Positions 36,298 through 45,431 are shown, numbered from the stretch's first letter. The stretch is 64,000 nt of DNA from CAMAVH01 sp035714115 (GCA_035714115.1 DASTMO010000033.1:43720-107719), one strand, 5' to 3'. Numbers and translations: made by a program. The notes: a model not told the origin generated them from the sequence alone.

Positions 36298-37377
36298 TCA
36301 GTTCTTGAAGTACTTGTTGAGCGCGCCTTCAGCCTTGTCGTTCAGCTCGAACAGCTTCTGCGGCGTGATGAAGTTCTCTTTCAGTCCGGCCTTCTTCGGG
36401 ATGATCGAGGCGAGGGCCGGGCTGGTGCTGGCGTCCGGATGGGCCGGCAGGTAGTCGGCGGCCTCGAGGGTCGCCTGGCCCTCCTTCGACAGCATGTAGT
36501 CGATCAGCAGCATGGCGGCATGCGGGTTGGGCGCGCCCTTCACGAACAGCACCGTGCCGTTCAGGCTCGGCACCGGCTGCAGCGGCAGCGCGGCGACAGG
36601 CGCGCCTTTCTGGGCGCTGATCACCGGATGATGCAGGAAGATGTTGAGCGCCATCGGATATTCGCCGGACATGACGTTGTTCACCAAGGTGCGGGCGCTG
36701 CCGGTGAAGTTGACGATTTTCTGCTGCGCCAGCTTCTGGAAATAGGCGTCGGCCTTCTGCTCGCCCATGTCCATGATGGCGTTAGTGATGAACAGCAGGT
36801 TGCCGCTGTCAGAGCCTTCACGCCAGGCGAGCTTGCCCTTCCATTTCGGATCGAGCAGGTCTTCGTAGCTCTTGGGCGCATCGGCCGGCTTGACCAAGTT
36901 GGTGTTGTAGGCCACGCCGAAATAGCTGAACCGCGTCGGCCCCCAGAGGCGGCGCGGGTCGCGGTAGTCGGCCGGGTAGGAATCGAGCTGCGGCGAATTG
37001 AACGGCAGCACCACGTTCGCCTTGATCAACGGTTCGGACAGGCTGGTGCTTTCCGCCACGTCGGCGACGATCGACTTGGCGCGCGCTTCGGCCAGAATCT
37101 TCTGGACGATCTTGTTGCTGTCGGCGCGCCAGTATTCCGCTTTGATGTAGGGGTATTTCTTCATGAAGGCTTCGGTGATCGGCCGTAGCGCCTGATCGAC
37201 GATCATGCCGGAATAGATCGTCACCTTGCCTTCCTTGCGCGCACCGTCTTCCAGGATCTTCTGGCGATCCGGCCCCTGCAGGTTGCCGATCTCTTCCTGG
37301 GTCAATGCGCTGGCCGAGCCGGTCCAGAGCAAAGCGGCGCTCAACGCGAAAGCGGACAGAATACGGGTGCCGGTCAT
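36298..37377 (-). CDS. Periplasmic substrate-binding protein of the ABC importer
   Basis: A 359-residue type II binding protein of the Fe3+/FutA-like family with a signal peptide (residues 1-25, ALTQ after cleavage at ASA). Motifs: GKVTIYSGMIVDQALRPI, VADVAESTSL, SYEDLLDPKWKGKLAW and a lid with FNAIMDM-like sequence. The iron-binding Tyr pair of true ferric proteins (YY) is not evident, so an organic ligand is more likely. ATG 37377 was chosen, with GGGAGAG before it; the longer frame to 37557 has no signal peptide. The enolase-superfamily gene lies 31 bp upstream in the same operon. Confidence 0.93.
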   Translation of the reverse strand: MTGTRILSAFALSAALLWTGSASALTQEEIGNLQGPDRQKILEDGARKEGKVTIYSGMIVDQALRPITEAFMKKYPYIKAEYWRADSNKIVQKILAEARAKSIVADVAESTSLSEPLIKANVVLPFNSPQLDSYPADYRDPRRLWGPTRFSYFGVAYNTNLVKPADAPKSYEDLLDPKWKGKLAWREGSDSGNLLFITNAIMDMGEQKADAYFQKLAQQKIVNFTGSARTLVNNVMSGEYPMALNIFLHHPVISAQKGAPVAALPLQPVPSLNGTVLFVKGAPNPHAAMLLIDYMLSKEGQATLEAADYLPAHPDASTSPALASIIPKKAGLKENFITPQKLFELNDKAEGALNKYFKN

Positions 37378-37408
37378 GGTCGTGCTCTCCCTGTTGGGCC
37401 TCCGCTTC

Positions 37409-38515
37409 TTAGCGGGCGGCGGCCTTTTGCTTCTTGTCTTGCGCCAGAACGACGCCGCAGCCGGCGCCCTCGGGCAAATGCAGATGGCCGTCCTCGATTT
37501 CGATGCCGGAAAACGGATCGTCGAGCAGGCGGTCGAACTCGCCGAGCTCGCAGGCATATTCGATGCCGGGCGTGGCGGCGACCAGATGCATGGCGGTGGC
37601 CGAAAGAAGGCGCGAGCCGACGGCGGCGCCGAAGCGATATCGCACGCCGCCCGTCTCGCAGATGCGGATGGCGGCGATGGTGTTGCGCAGGCCGCCGAGC
37701 TTGGGAATCTTCAGGCTGACGGCATCGACCATATGTTCGGTCACCAGCCGCATCACTTCCTGGAGCGAGCCGGCGCTCTCGTCGGCCTCGACAACGACCG
37801 GCACGGCCTGGGTCACGCTTTTCAAGCCGTGCAGGTCGTCAATCTTCACCGGCTGCTCGACCAGATCGATGTCGAACTCGGCCATCCGGTTGATCGCGGT
37901 GATCGCCGATTTGGCGTTGTAGGACTGGTTGGCGTCGATGGTGAGATGCACCTTATCGCCGACCTTCTTGCGGATCGCGCGCACGCAGGCGACGTCTTCC
38001 GCCACGTCGCCGTGCACCTTGATCTTGAGATAGCTGTAGCCCTTGTCGACCAGTTTTTGGGCGCTGGCGGCCATCTCATCGGGCTTCTTGATGGCGAGAA
38101 TGCGCAGGATCGGCACGCTGTCGCGCACCTTGCCGCCGAAGAGTTTATAAAGCGGCAAGTCGAGCGTGCGGGCCATCAGGTCATGCAGCGCGCAATCGAT
38201 CGCCGCCTTGGCCTGGTTGTGGCCGTGCATGCTGGCTTCGAGCGCCAGCAGAATGGGCTCGATGTCGAAGATGTCGCGGCCCTTGAGGAGCGGCAGGAAG
38301 CGGTCGAGCGCAGCCTTCAGCGTCGCCTGGCTCGCGCCCATATGCGCGGTGGCCGAGGCATAGCCGTAGCCCGTCAGCCCGTTGTCGCCGGTGATGGCGA
38401 CCACCAGACCCTCGGTGGTGGGATTGGCGCCGAGGGCGAACCGCCAGGTGGGGTCGTCCTTCGGCATGACGCAGGGAATCAGATTCGTCTCGCGAATCCG
38501 CGTCTCACGCAGCAT
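37409..38515 (-). CDS. Enolase-superfamily enzyme (MLE/MR-like)
   Basis: A TIM-barrel enzyme of 368 residues that abstracts a proton alpha to a carboxylate. Catalytic and metal residues are all visible: K164-x-K166 (YLKIKVHG), D194 (TIDANQ), E220 (VEQPV), D245 (VEADES) and K269 (VSLKIPK). The KxK/K arrangement is that of the muconate lactonising/dipeptide epimerase/o-succinylbenzoate synthase subgroup. As first gene of an operon with a full ABC importer it probably acts on the imported acid. Substrate is open: sugar acid, cis,cis-muconate and N-succinyl-amino acid are all possible. Confidence 0.93.
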   Translation of the reverse strand: MLRETRIRETNLIPCVMPKDDPTWRFALGANPTTEGLVVAITGDNGLTGYGYASATAHMGASQATLKAALDRFLPLLKGRDIFDIEPILLALEASMHGHNQAKAAIDCALHDLMARTLDLPLYKLFGGKVRDSVPILRILAIKKPDEMAASAQKLVDKGYSYLKIKVHGDVAEDVACVRAIRKKVGDKVHLTIDANQSYNAKSAITAINRMAEFDIDLVEQPVKIDDLHGLKSVTQAVPVVVEADESAGSLQEVMRLVTEHMVDAVSLKIPKLGGLRNTIAAIRICETGGVRYRFGAAVGSRLLSATAMHLVAATPGIEYACELGEFDRLLDDPFSGIEIEDGHLHLPEGAGCGVVLAQDKKQKAAAR

Positions 38516-38783
38516 GTCTCCTCCCGAGTCGCGCCCTGACCGATGAAATCGGTGCTGATTTTTTCAGCATTTCAGCGCGTTCTTATCTTTGTTGGCGACG
38601 ACTCTAGTCAGCCCGGCGCGCCTTGGAAAGCCGCAATTTGCCGTTCCGCTCCGCGCGACGCTCGCATCTGCGTGAGCGTGCGGGGCTTGCCGCGTTGCGC
38701 GGCGGCGTATTAACTGGCGCCAGCACGACGCGCGGCCGCTTAAGAGTTGCGCGCGTAAAAAAATGAGACAGGGAGAACGGGAA

Positions 38784-39923
38784 ATGGCCGGTGCGCTCGA
38801 CGGCATCAAGATTCTGGAAATCGCCAATTACGTCAGCGGCCCTTTCGCCGGCGTCTTGCTGTCGGACCTCGGCGCCGATGTCATCAAGATCGAAGAGCCC
38901 AAGCACGGCGATCCGTTTCGTGGCTGGGGACCGGCGGAATACAGCGCCACCTTCGGTTCGGTGAACCGCAACAAGAAAAGCGTCGCGCTCGATCTCAAAT
39001 CGAAAGAGGGCGTCGAAGCCGCCCTGCGCCTCGCCGATGAAGCCGACGTGCTGATCGAGAATTTCCGCGTCGGCACGCTCGACCGTCTCGGTCTCGGCTA
39101 TGAGACGCTGAAGGCGCGCAACCCCAAGCTGATCTATTGCTCGATCACTGCTTTCGGCCCGACCGGGCCATACGCGAGCCGCGCCGGCTACGACACGGTC
39201 GGCCAGGCGATGAGCGGCCTCTTGGGTTTGCTCACCGATTTCGACAATCCCAAGCCCATGGGCATCTCGCTGTCCGATCATCTCACCGGCATGGTCGCCT
39301 GTTACGGCATCCTCGGGGCGCTGATGGCGCGCGAGCGCACCGGCAAGGGCCAGCGCGTCGAGACCTCGCTGCTGCAAGCCACCATGTCGCTGATGGGCGA
39401 GAACGCCGCGCGCTATTTCGAGAATCATGAAGTGCCGGCGCGCGCCACGCGCGCCCGTTCGGCCCAGGTGTTCGGCTTCGTCGCTTCCGACGGCAAGCCC
39501 TTCGTCGTGCATCTCTCCTCGCCGCCGAAATTCTGGCAGGGGCTGGCGCGCGTCGTCGGCCATCCCGAATGGATCGAGGAGGAGCGCTTCATCAACAAGG
39601 ACGCGCGCCGCAAGCTCTATCCCGAGCTGACCAAGCTGCTCGCCGATGTGTTCAAGACCAACACGCGCGACCATTGGCTGAAACTGCTCCTGGAGGCCGA
39701 CGTGCCGAGCGGCCCGGTCTACAATTTCGAGGAAGTATTCGACGATCCGCAGGTCAAGCATCTCGGCATGCGCGTCGAAGTCCCGCATCCGCTGGTCGGC
39801 AAGGTCGGCCTGATGGGCAGCGGCGTCTCCTTGAGCGACACGCCGACCGGCGTGCGCACGGCCGCGCCGGCGCTCGGCGCGCACAATGCCGAGATTCTCG
39901 GCAAGCTGATGGTGAAGCCGTGA
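38784..39923 (+). CDS. CaiB/BaiF-family (family III) CoA-transferase
   Basis: Transfers CoA between an acyl-CoA and a carboxylate by an enzyme-bound anhydride. The 379-residue product shows the family opening LDGIKILEIANYVSGPFAGVLLSDLGADVIK, the RNKKSVALDLKSKEG block, ENFRVGTLDRLGLGYE and the FGPTGPYA loop. The start at 38784 follows GGGAGAACGGGAA; an in-frame ATG at 38763 is the alternative. The stop overlaps the next gene (GTGA), and the pair is followed by a DUF35 gene. Acid and CoA donor are unknown. It is divergent from the enolase operon, across a 268-bp gap that holds a low-G+C stretch around 38555-38600. Confidence 0.94.
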   Translation: MAGALDGIKILEIANYVSGPFAGVLLSDLGADVIKIEEPKHGDPFRGWGPAEYSATFGSVNRNKKSVALDLKSKEGVEAALRLADEADVLIENFRVGTLDRLGLGYETLKARNPKLIYCSITAFGPTGPYASRAGYDTVGQAMSGLLGLLTDFDNPKPMGISLSDHLTGMVACYGILGALMARERTGKGQRVETSLLQATMSLMGENAARYFENHEVPARATRARSAQVFGFVASDGKPFVVHLSSPPKFWQGLARVVGHPEWIEEERFINKDARRKLYPELTKLLADVFKTNTRDHWLKLLLEADVPSGPVYNFEEVFDDPQVKHLGMRVEVPHPLVGKVGLMGSGVSLSDTPTGVRTAAPALGAHNAEILGKLMVKP

Positions 39924-41104
39924 ACATCAATCCTTCGCAAGGCTTGCGCGACAAATGCGCCATCGTCGGCATCGGCAACAGCCGGCTCGGCAAGGTGCCG
40001 GGCGTCTCCAGCCTCGATCTCTTGGTCGAGGCCATGGTCAACGCGCTCGATGACGCCGGTCTGAAGACTTCCGACATCGATGGGCTGATTTGCCGCGGGC
40101 CGGACGACGCCTACGGCCATCATCAGCTGATCGGCGCGCGCCTCGGCATCAACGCGCGAATCTCGACGACGATGGATAACGGCGGCGCCAGCCAGATCCT
40201 CTCCATCGCCATGGCGGTCATGGCGATCGAGGCGGGCCTCGCGACCACGGTGCTGTGCGGCTATGGCCGCGACGCCTGGTCGCGCACCCATGCCACCGAG
40301 GAGGCGCGCGTGCGCAACGAGACGCGCCCCGCCAGCCAGCGCCCGCGCGAGTTCGGCCCGGAATACGGCTATTTCGGCGCGGTCGCGGCCCATGCCTTCG
40401 GCGCGCAGCGCCACATGCATCTTTATGGCACCAAGCGCGATCATTTCGCCGAGATCGCCGTGGCCTTCCGCGAGCACGCCCTGCGCAATCCGCAGGCGCA
40501 GATGAAGAAGCCTCTGACCAAGGCCGACTATCATGACGCGCGGCTGATCGTCGCGCCCTTCGGCCTATTCGATTGCAGCTTGCGCAGCGATGCGGCCGGC
40601 GCGGTGATCGTCACCAGCCGCGAGCGCGCCAAGGACATGAAGCAGCCGGCCGTGCCGATCAAAGGCTTCGGCAGCTTCAACAACCTGCGCGGCTGGTTCA
40701 ACGACGACAATATGGTCGTCACCGCCGCCAAGAAAAGCGGCGAGACGGCCTACAAGATGGCCGGCCTCGGCCCTGAGGACGTCGATACCGCGCAGCTTTA
40801 TGACTGCTTCACCTACATGGTGCTGACGCAGCTCGAAGATTACGGTTTCTGCAAGAAGGGCGAGGGCGGCGAATTCGTCGCCTCGGGCGCGCTCAGGATG
40901 GGCGGCCGTCTGCCGACCAATACGTCAGGCGGTCAGCTTTCCGAATCACATGCCGAAGGCATGCTGCAGATCGTCGAGGGCGCGCGGCAGATGCGCCACA
41001 CTTACGCGGCGGATCGGCAAGTGAAAGACGCGGAGATCGCTTTGATCTCCGGCCACGGCGGCAATCAGGTCTGCCATTCGACGCTGATTTTGGGGAGAGC
41101 GTGA
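39920..41104 (+). CDS. Thiolase-like protein, nucleophilic Cys not conserved
   Basis: A 394-residue thiolase-fold protein of the SCP-x/Ltp group. The N-terminal half (CAIVGIGNSRLGKVPG, ICRGPDDAYGHHQ) carries NGGASQIL near residues 87-93, where a true thiolase has the acylated Cys. The C-terminal half has LYDCFTYMVL near residue 300 (HDCF in SCP-x thiolases) and SGHGGNQVCH. Lacking the first Cys, it is unlikely to do the Claisen reaction. Ltp2-type relatives are retro-aldolases paired with a DUF35 partner, as here. Start is GTG 39920, overlapping the CoA-transferase stop; the stop overlaps the DUF35 ATG. Confidence 0.9.
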   Translation: MNINPSQGLRDKCAIVGIGNSRLGKVPGVSSLDLLVEAMVNALDDAGLKTSDIDGLICRGPDDAYGHHQLIGARLGINARISTTMDNGGASQILSIAMAVMAIEAGLATTVLCGYGRDAWSRTHATEEARVRNETRPASQRPREFGPEYGYFGAVAAHAFGAQRHMHLYGTKRDHFAEIAVAFREHALRNPQAQMKKPLTKADYHDARLIVAPFGLFDCSLRSDAAGAVIVTSRERAKDMKQPAVPIKGFGSFNNLRGWFNDDNMVVTAAKKSGETAYKMAGLGPEDVDTAQLYDCFTYMVLTQLEDYGFCKKGEGGEFVASGALRMGGRLPTNTSGGQLSESHAEGMLQIVEGARQMRHTYAADRQVKDAEIALISGHGGNQVCHSTLILGRA

Positions 41105-41529
41105 TGAGCGACACGACCGTTGCGGAAAAGCCGCAGAAGCCGACGCCGCGTCCTTCGCCGGAATCCGTGCCCTATTGGGAGGCGGCAGGGCAGCACCAGT
41201 TGAAGGTGCAGAAGTGCAATGCTTGCGGCATGCATTGGTTTCCGCCGTCGCAGCGTTGCCCCCATTGCACCGCCGCCGATTTTACCTGGGCCGAGGTGTC
41301 GGGGCGAGGCAAGGTCTTCAGCTTCGTGACCTTCCATCGCGTCTACCATCCGGCCTTCGAAGGCGAGGTGCCTTACGTGGTCGCGCTGGTGGAATTGGAC
41401 GAAGGCCCGCGCATGCTGACGAACATCAAAGGCATCGCTCCTGAGAGCGTGCGCTGCGAGATGAAGGTCAAGGTCGTGTTCGACGATGTGGAGGCCGGCG
41501 TCGCCGTGCCCAAATTCGTTCCGGCCTGA
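41104..41529 (+). CDS. DUF35 Zn-ribbon/OB-fold protein
   Basis: A 141-residue cytosolic protein with an N-terminal helix and rubredoxin-like Zn ribbon (CNACGMHWFPPSQRCPHC, four Cys) and a C-terminal OB fold (KVFSFVTFHRVYHPAFEGEV, VALVELDEGPRML). DUF35 proteins bind acyl-CoA and form complexes with thiolase-fold partners, including Ltp2 and HMG-CoA synthase/acetoacetyl-CoA thiolase in other lineages. It overlaps the thiolase-like gene by one base (TGATG), so a stoichiometric complex is likely. Confidence 0.93.
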   Translation: MSDTTVAEKPQKPTPRPSPESVPYWEAAGQHQLKVQKCNACGMHWFPPSQRCPHCTAADFTWAEVSGRGKVFSFVTFHRVYHPAFEGEVPYVVALVELDEGPRMLTNIKGIAPESVRCEMKVKVVFDDVEAGVAVPKFVPA

Positions 41530-41705
41530 CGAGCCGCTTCGCAAGCCGATCAAGGCGGAACCTGTCGACTGACAATCAGTCGCGAATCGCATTTGCCTTA
41601 ATCGCGCCTAAGTGAAGCCATCAACGGAATTTCTAATTGCTGCTGTCGTTCCATTGGAACTCGTCGCCGGAACCCACCCTGCGACGCATGACAGGAGAGA
41701 CAGAA

Positions 41706-42416
41706 ATGTCCGTTAAGAAGACCGCTGCGGCGCTCGCCGCGATTCCGCTTACTCTCGGCCTGCTGGCGCAGAGCGCGCTGGCCGATCCGCCGCACGGCAG
41801 AGGCCGCGGGCACGACAAGCATGATCGCGGCGACAACGTCACCATTATCGTTCCGGGTGCGCCGGTTTATGTGCAGCCCGCCCCGGTCATCGTGCAGCAG
41901 CCGGTCTATGTGCAGCGGGCGCCGGTGATCTATCGCGCCGGCCCGCCGCCGTGGGCGCCGGCGCACGGCTATCGCCGCAAGGGCCAGCCGGTCTATGCCG
42001 CGCCCTACGGCATCGCTTCGGGCAGTTGCTATCGCGAGCAGGTCGGTCAGGTGCTCGGCGGCGTCGCCGGCGCGGCCATCGGCTCGCAGATCGGCCAGGG
42101 CACTGGCAGGGTCGTCGCCGTCGCGGGCGGCGCGCTGCTCGGCGTGCTGGTCGGCGGCAGCATCGGCCAGAGCATGGACCGGCTTGATTACGCCTGCGCC
42201 GGTCAGGTGATGGAATATGCGCCGGACAACCGCACCATCGTCTGGAACAATCCGCAGACCGGCGGGCGCTATCAGATGACGCCGATCCGCGCCTATCAGG
42301 CGGACGGCCGCTATTGCCGCGAATACAGCTCCACCGCGAGCGTCGGTGGCCAGCGCCAGCAGGTCTACGGGACGGCTTGCCGCCAGCCGGACGGCTCGTG
42401 GCAGATCGTCAGCTAA
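41706..42416 (+). CDS. Exported glycine-zipper (17 kDa surface antigen-like) protein
   Basis: A 236-residue exported protein with signal peptide (about 1-24, cut after ALA). A His/Gly/Arg-rich and Pro/Val-rich region follows (QPVYVQRAPVIY), then a glycine-zipper 2TM segment (about 118-158, VLGGVAGAAIGSQIGQGTG and GALLGVLVGGSIG). A C-terminal domain with RYCREY and YGTACRQPDGSW resembles the RT0821/Lpp0805 surface protein family. Location: probably outer-membrane-associated. ACAGGAGAG precedes the ATG. Nothing else clear lies in 41530-41705. Confidence 0.85.
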   Translation: MSVKKTAAALAAIPLTLGLLAQSALADPPHGRGRGHDKHDRGDNVTIIVPGAPVYVQPAPVIVQQPVYVQRAPVIYRAGPPPWAPAHGYRRKGQPVYAAPYGIASGSCYREQVGQVLGGVAGAAIGSQIGQGTGRVVAVAGGALLGVLVGGSIGQSMDRLDYACAGQVMEYAPDNRTIVWNNPQTGGRYQMTPIRAYQADGRYCREYSSTASVGGQRQQVYGTACRQPDGSWQIVS

Positions 42417-42446
42417 AGAGCCGCAGCAGAAAAATTGCCTATTTGG

Positions 42447-42479
42447 GTTCCCTCGGCGAAAGCCGAGGGAACTCTTTCT
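42447..42479. terminator. Terminator after the glycine-zipper gene
   Basis: A perfect 11-bp stem GTTCCCTCGGC/GCCGAGGGAAC with GAAA tetraloop, followed by TCTTTCT. An outer AGCAGAAA/TTTCTGCT pair extends it. The remaining gap to 42666 holds no other clear element. Confidence 0.8.
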
Positions 42480-42666
42480 GCTGGCTGCCGTTCCATCCCT
42501 TCGAGAAGGAACTCAAAGCGGCCGCGCTGGCCAATTTGTCAAAAATATTCAGCAGTTAGACCGCGAGAGCGGGATGATTTTATGGCATGGCATCTGTGAT
42601 CTTGGCATCCTGCTGCCGGCCGTAGCGCGTCTTCGGCCCTCGATCTTTTGGGAATAGGAACGTTTC

Positions 42667-43149
42667 ATGTCGCCTTGGGCGGGACGGGGGATCGCCTCCT
42701 TGCGTGTGTCGAGCTTATTGCTCGCGGCCGCGCTCGCCCTCTCGGCTTGCGAACTGATCGATCCACCGCCTCCGCCGCCGCCCGAGAAACCGCCGGTGCC
42801 GGCGCAAACGGCGCCTGCCGAAACGCCTGCGACCCCAGCTCCGGCGCCCCGTTTGCCGCCCAGCCCGCCGCCGCCGCGACCGCAGTTCGATCTGCAGAGC
42901 CTGATCGGCATGGGCGAGCAGGATGTGGCCGCCGCGCTCGGCCAGCCGCGCCAGGTGCGCAACGATCCGCCCGCCATGGTCTGGGACTATCAAGCCAACG
43001 GCTGCGCGCTCAGCCTGTTCTTCTATCTCGACCTGAAAAGCCAGGACTTCCGCACGCTCGCCTACAACTTCGACTCCGGGGGGGCGACGGATTCCGCCAA
43101 GCAGCTCTGTGTTAATCGAATCCAAGATCTCAACCGTGGCCGACGCTGA
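42667..43149 (+). CDS. Proline-rich lipoprotein, unknown function
   Basis: A 160-residue predicted lipoprotein: a hydrophobic signal and lipobox LSAC with Cys28, then a long Pro/Ala-rich linker (about residues 32-73, beginning DPPPPPPPEKPP). A compact C-terminal domain (LIGMGEQDVAAALGQPRQVR, WDYQANGCALSLFFYLD) has the look of a BamE/OmlA-like two-layer sandwich, but this is tentative. Residues after the lipobox (Glu29) favour outer-membrane sorting. Its 3' end overlaps the response regulator by 14 bp. Confidence 0.75.
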   Translation: MSPWAGRGIASLRVSSLLLAAALALSACELIDPPPPPPPEKPPVPAQTAPAETPATPAPAPRLPPSPPPPRPQFDLQSLIGMGEQDVAAALGQPRQVRNDPPAMVWDYQANGCALSLFFYLDLKSQDFRTLAYNFDSGGATDSAKQLCVNRIQDLNRGRR

Positions 43150-43924
43150 TTCCGCACCGCAGCCTGCCGCCAGCGGCACCAAAGGCCATGTCGTCCTGAT
43201 CGACGACGACGAGCTGTTCCGCGAATCGCTCGAGCAGAATCTGCGCGACAGCGGCTACGATGTGCTCGCCTTCGATCGCGGCGAGCCGGCGCTTGCTTAT
43301 TTCCAGGACGGCAAGACGGCCGATCTCGTGCTGCTCGATTGGAAGATGCCGGAGATGAACGGCATCGAAGTGCTCCGCCGCTTGCGCCAGATCACCACCG
43401 AAATGCCGGTGATTTTCCTCACCGTGCTCAGCGACCAGATCTATGAAGAGGCGGCGCTGCTCTCCGGCGCGGTCGATTTCGTCGAAAAATCGCGCAGCTT
43501 CACGATCTTGCTCAAGCGCATGGCGCTCATCCTCGGCGGCGCCAAGGCCGGCGAACAAGCGGGCGCTGCCGCCGCCTCCGGGCCGGCTGCTGCCGACAAG
43601 AGCGGCAACGTCACGCTCGGCCTGCTGGAATTGAGCATCGATTCGAGCCGCGCCTTCTGGCGCAAGACTCAGGTCGACCTCACGCTCACCGAATTCGAGA
43701 TCGTCCGCTATATGGCCACCCATGCCGGCCAGGACGTGAAGTACCGCGAGATTTACGACATCGTCCACGGCAAGGGCTTCGTCGCCGGCGAAGGGCCGGA
43801 AGGCTTCCGCGCCAACGTGCGCACCTTCATCAAGCGTATCCGCCAGAAATTCCGCGCGGTCGACGCCGGCTTCGAGCAGATCGAGAACTATCCGGGCTTC
43901 GGCTACCGCTGGCGCGAAAGCTGA
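43136..43924 (+). CDS. OmpR-family response regulator
   Basis: A two-domain transcription regulator (262 residues). The receiver domain has acidic residues DDDE, phospho-acceptor Asp68 (LVLLDWKMPEMNG) and Lys118 (DFVEKSRS). The winged-helix effector follows (LTLTEFEIVRYMATHAGQDV, RANVRTFIKRIRQKF, ENYPGFGYRW). Start choice: the GTG at 43136 is preferred; GTG 43109 would add nine residues, both overlapping the lipoprotein gene. The cognate kinase gene follows 7 bp downstream. The effector's GEGPEGFRANVRTF loop resembles ChvI/PhoP-type winged helices. Confidence 0.92.
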   Translation: MADADSAPQPAASGTKGHVVLIDDDELFRESLEQNLRDSGYDVLAFDRGEPALAYFQDGKTADLVLLDWKMPEMNGIEVLRRLRQITTEMPVIFLTVLSDQIYEEAALLSGAVDFVEKSRSFTILLKRMALILGGAKAGEQAGAAAASGPAAADKSGNVTLGLLELSIDSSRAFWRKTQVDLTLTEFEIVRYMATHAGQDVKYREIYDIVHGKGFVAGEGPEGFRANVRTFIKRIRQKFRAVDAGFEQIENYPGFGYRWRES

Positions 43925-43931
43925 GGCGCCC

Positions 43932-45431
43932 ATGGACGCTTTATTGCGCCTCGCTTCGTCCATCGCCGGCAAACTCGCCCTCATTCTGGTCGTGTTCGTC
44001 GCCTGCCCGCTGATCATCTACAGCCAGTTCCGCGATGCCGACGAAGAAAAGAACGCGCTGCTGCTGCGCTCCGTACGCGAGCAGGGCCGCCTCGTCGCCC
44101 AGGCCTTGACCCCGCTGCTCACCTCCGCCGATGCTGCCGCCCTGCCGAAATTGCGCCAGGGCGTCGAGAAGGTCGTCGACGGCCCGTTGAAGGTCCGCCT
44201 GCTGCTGCGGCCGCAGTCCGCTGAGCCGGACAATTTCTTCTACATGGCGTCCGTGCCGCCGGTCGCTGCCGATCTCTTGCAGCGCGAGCGCAAGGAGCTG
44301 CTCGAGACGGGAATCCTTGAGCGCTTGCGCGGCAGCTGCGAGGGCGAAGGACCGCTGGCGCTGCGTTACACCAATCCGGCCGGCGAGCAGGAAGTGCTGA
44401 GCTCAGTGACGCCGATCAACACGGCGGTCGGCTGCTGGGCGGTGATCACGTCGCACACGACCGCCGATTTCCTCGGCTCCTCGCTCGGCCAGCCCTATTG
44501 GCGCACCACCGCCGTTCAATGGGCGGCGGCGATCTATCTGATCATGGCCATGCTGGTCATTTCGCTCTTCCTCGGCATCTGGGGCAACCTGCGCCGCTTC
44601 GGCCGCATCGCGCGCGCCATCCGCCAGGACCGGCTGCGCGGCGCGTCCTTCGCCGCGCTCAATCAGGTGCCCGAGCTGCACGGCGTCGCCGTCGAGTTCG
44701 ACCATATGGTCGGCACCCTGCAAGGCTCCGCCGCCGCCATCCGCAGCGCCGCCGAAGAGAACGCCCATGCGCTCAAGACGCCGATTGCGGTCATCTCGCA
44801 ATCGCTTGAGCCGCTCAAGCGCGCCGTGCCGGAAGCCGATGCGCGCGGCCGCCGCGCGCTGCAGCTGATCGAGCGCTCCGTCGACAAGCTCGACGCGCTG
44901 GTGTCGGCGGCGCGCCGCATGGACGAAGCGATCGCCGAACTGATCAATCCGCCGCGCGAGCCGGTCGATCTGTCGGCGCTGGTCGCCCGCCTGCTCACCG
45001 ACTACGAAGAGAAGATGCGCGGCGACGGGTTGAAGCTCGATCAGCGCGTGCTGCCGGACATGCGCGTGGTGGGCAGCATCGATCTTCTGGAAACCGCCAT
45101 CGAAAACATCGTCGAGAACGCCATCAGCTTCTCGCCGGCCAAGGGCGCCGTCACCGTTACTTTGGTGACCGAAGGCCAGGAGGCCGTCCTGACCGTGGCC
45201 GACGAAGGGCCGGGCGTCGATCCGCGCCATCTGGCGATGATTTTCGAGCGCTATTTCTCCCATCGTCCGGCGCGCGACCCCCTGGGACCGGGCGTGGAGG
45301 GCGAAACCCATTTCGGCATCGGCCTGTGGATCGTCCGGCGCAACATCGAAGCGCTCGACGGCAGCGTGACGGCGCTCAACCGGCCGCAAGGCGGCCTAGC
45401 CATCACCATTCGTCTGCCTTTAGCAAAATAA
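43932..45431 (+). CDS. Membrane histidine kinase paired with the OmpR-type regulator
   Basis: A 499-residue sensor kinase with two membrane helices (about 12-34 and 196-220), so a periplasmic sensor of about 160 residues lies between them (residues 35-195). The HisKA region has His279 in ENAHALKTPIAVISQSL; the ATPase has N, G1 and G2 boxes (IVENAISFSPAKG, DEGPGVD, GIGLWIV). No HAMP is obvious beyond the segment after helix 2 (RRFGRIARAIRQDRLRG). The regulator gene is upstream by 7 bp; a glucosaminidase gene and two unknown proteins follow. The ligand is unknown. Confidence 0.93.
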   Translation: MDALLRLASSIAGKLALILVVFVACPLIIYSQFRDADEEKNALLLRSVREQGRLVAQALTPLLTSADAAALPKLRQGVEKVVDGPLKVRLLLRPQSAEPDNFFYMASVPPVAADLLQRERKELLETGILERLRGSCEGEGPLALRYTNPAGEQEVLSSVTPINTAVGCWAVITSHTTADFLGSSLGQPYWRTTAVQWAAAIYLIMAMLVISLFLGIWGNLRRFGRIARAIRQDRLRGASFAALNQVPELHGVAVEFDHMVGTLQGSAAAIRSAAEENAHALKTPIAVISQSLEPLKRAVPEADARGRRALQLIERSVDKLDALVSAARRMDEAIAELINPPREPVDLSALVARLLTDYEEKMRGDGLKLDQRVLPDMRVVGSIDLLETAIENIVENAISFSPAKGAVTVTLVTEGQEAVLTVADEGPGVDPRHLAMIFERYFSHRPARDPLGPGVEGETHFGIGLWIVRRNIEALDGSVTALNRPQGGLAITIRLPLAK

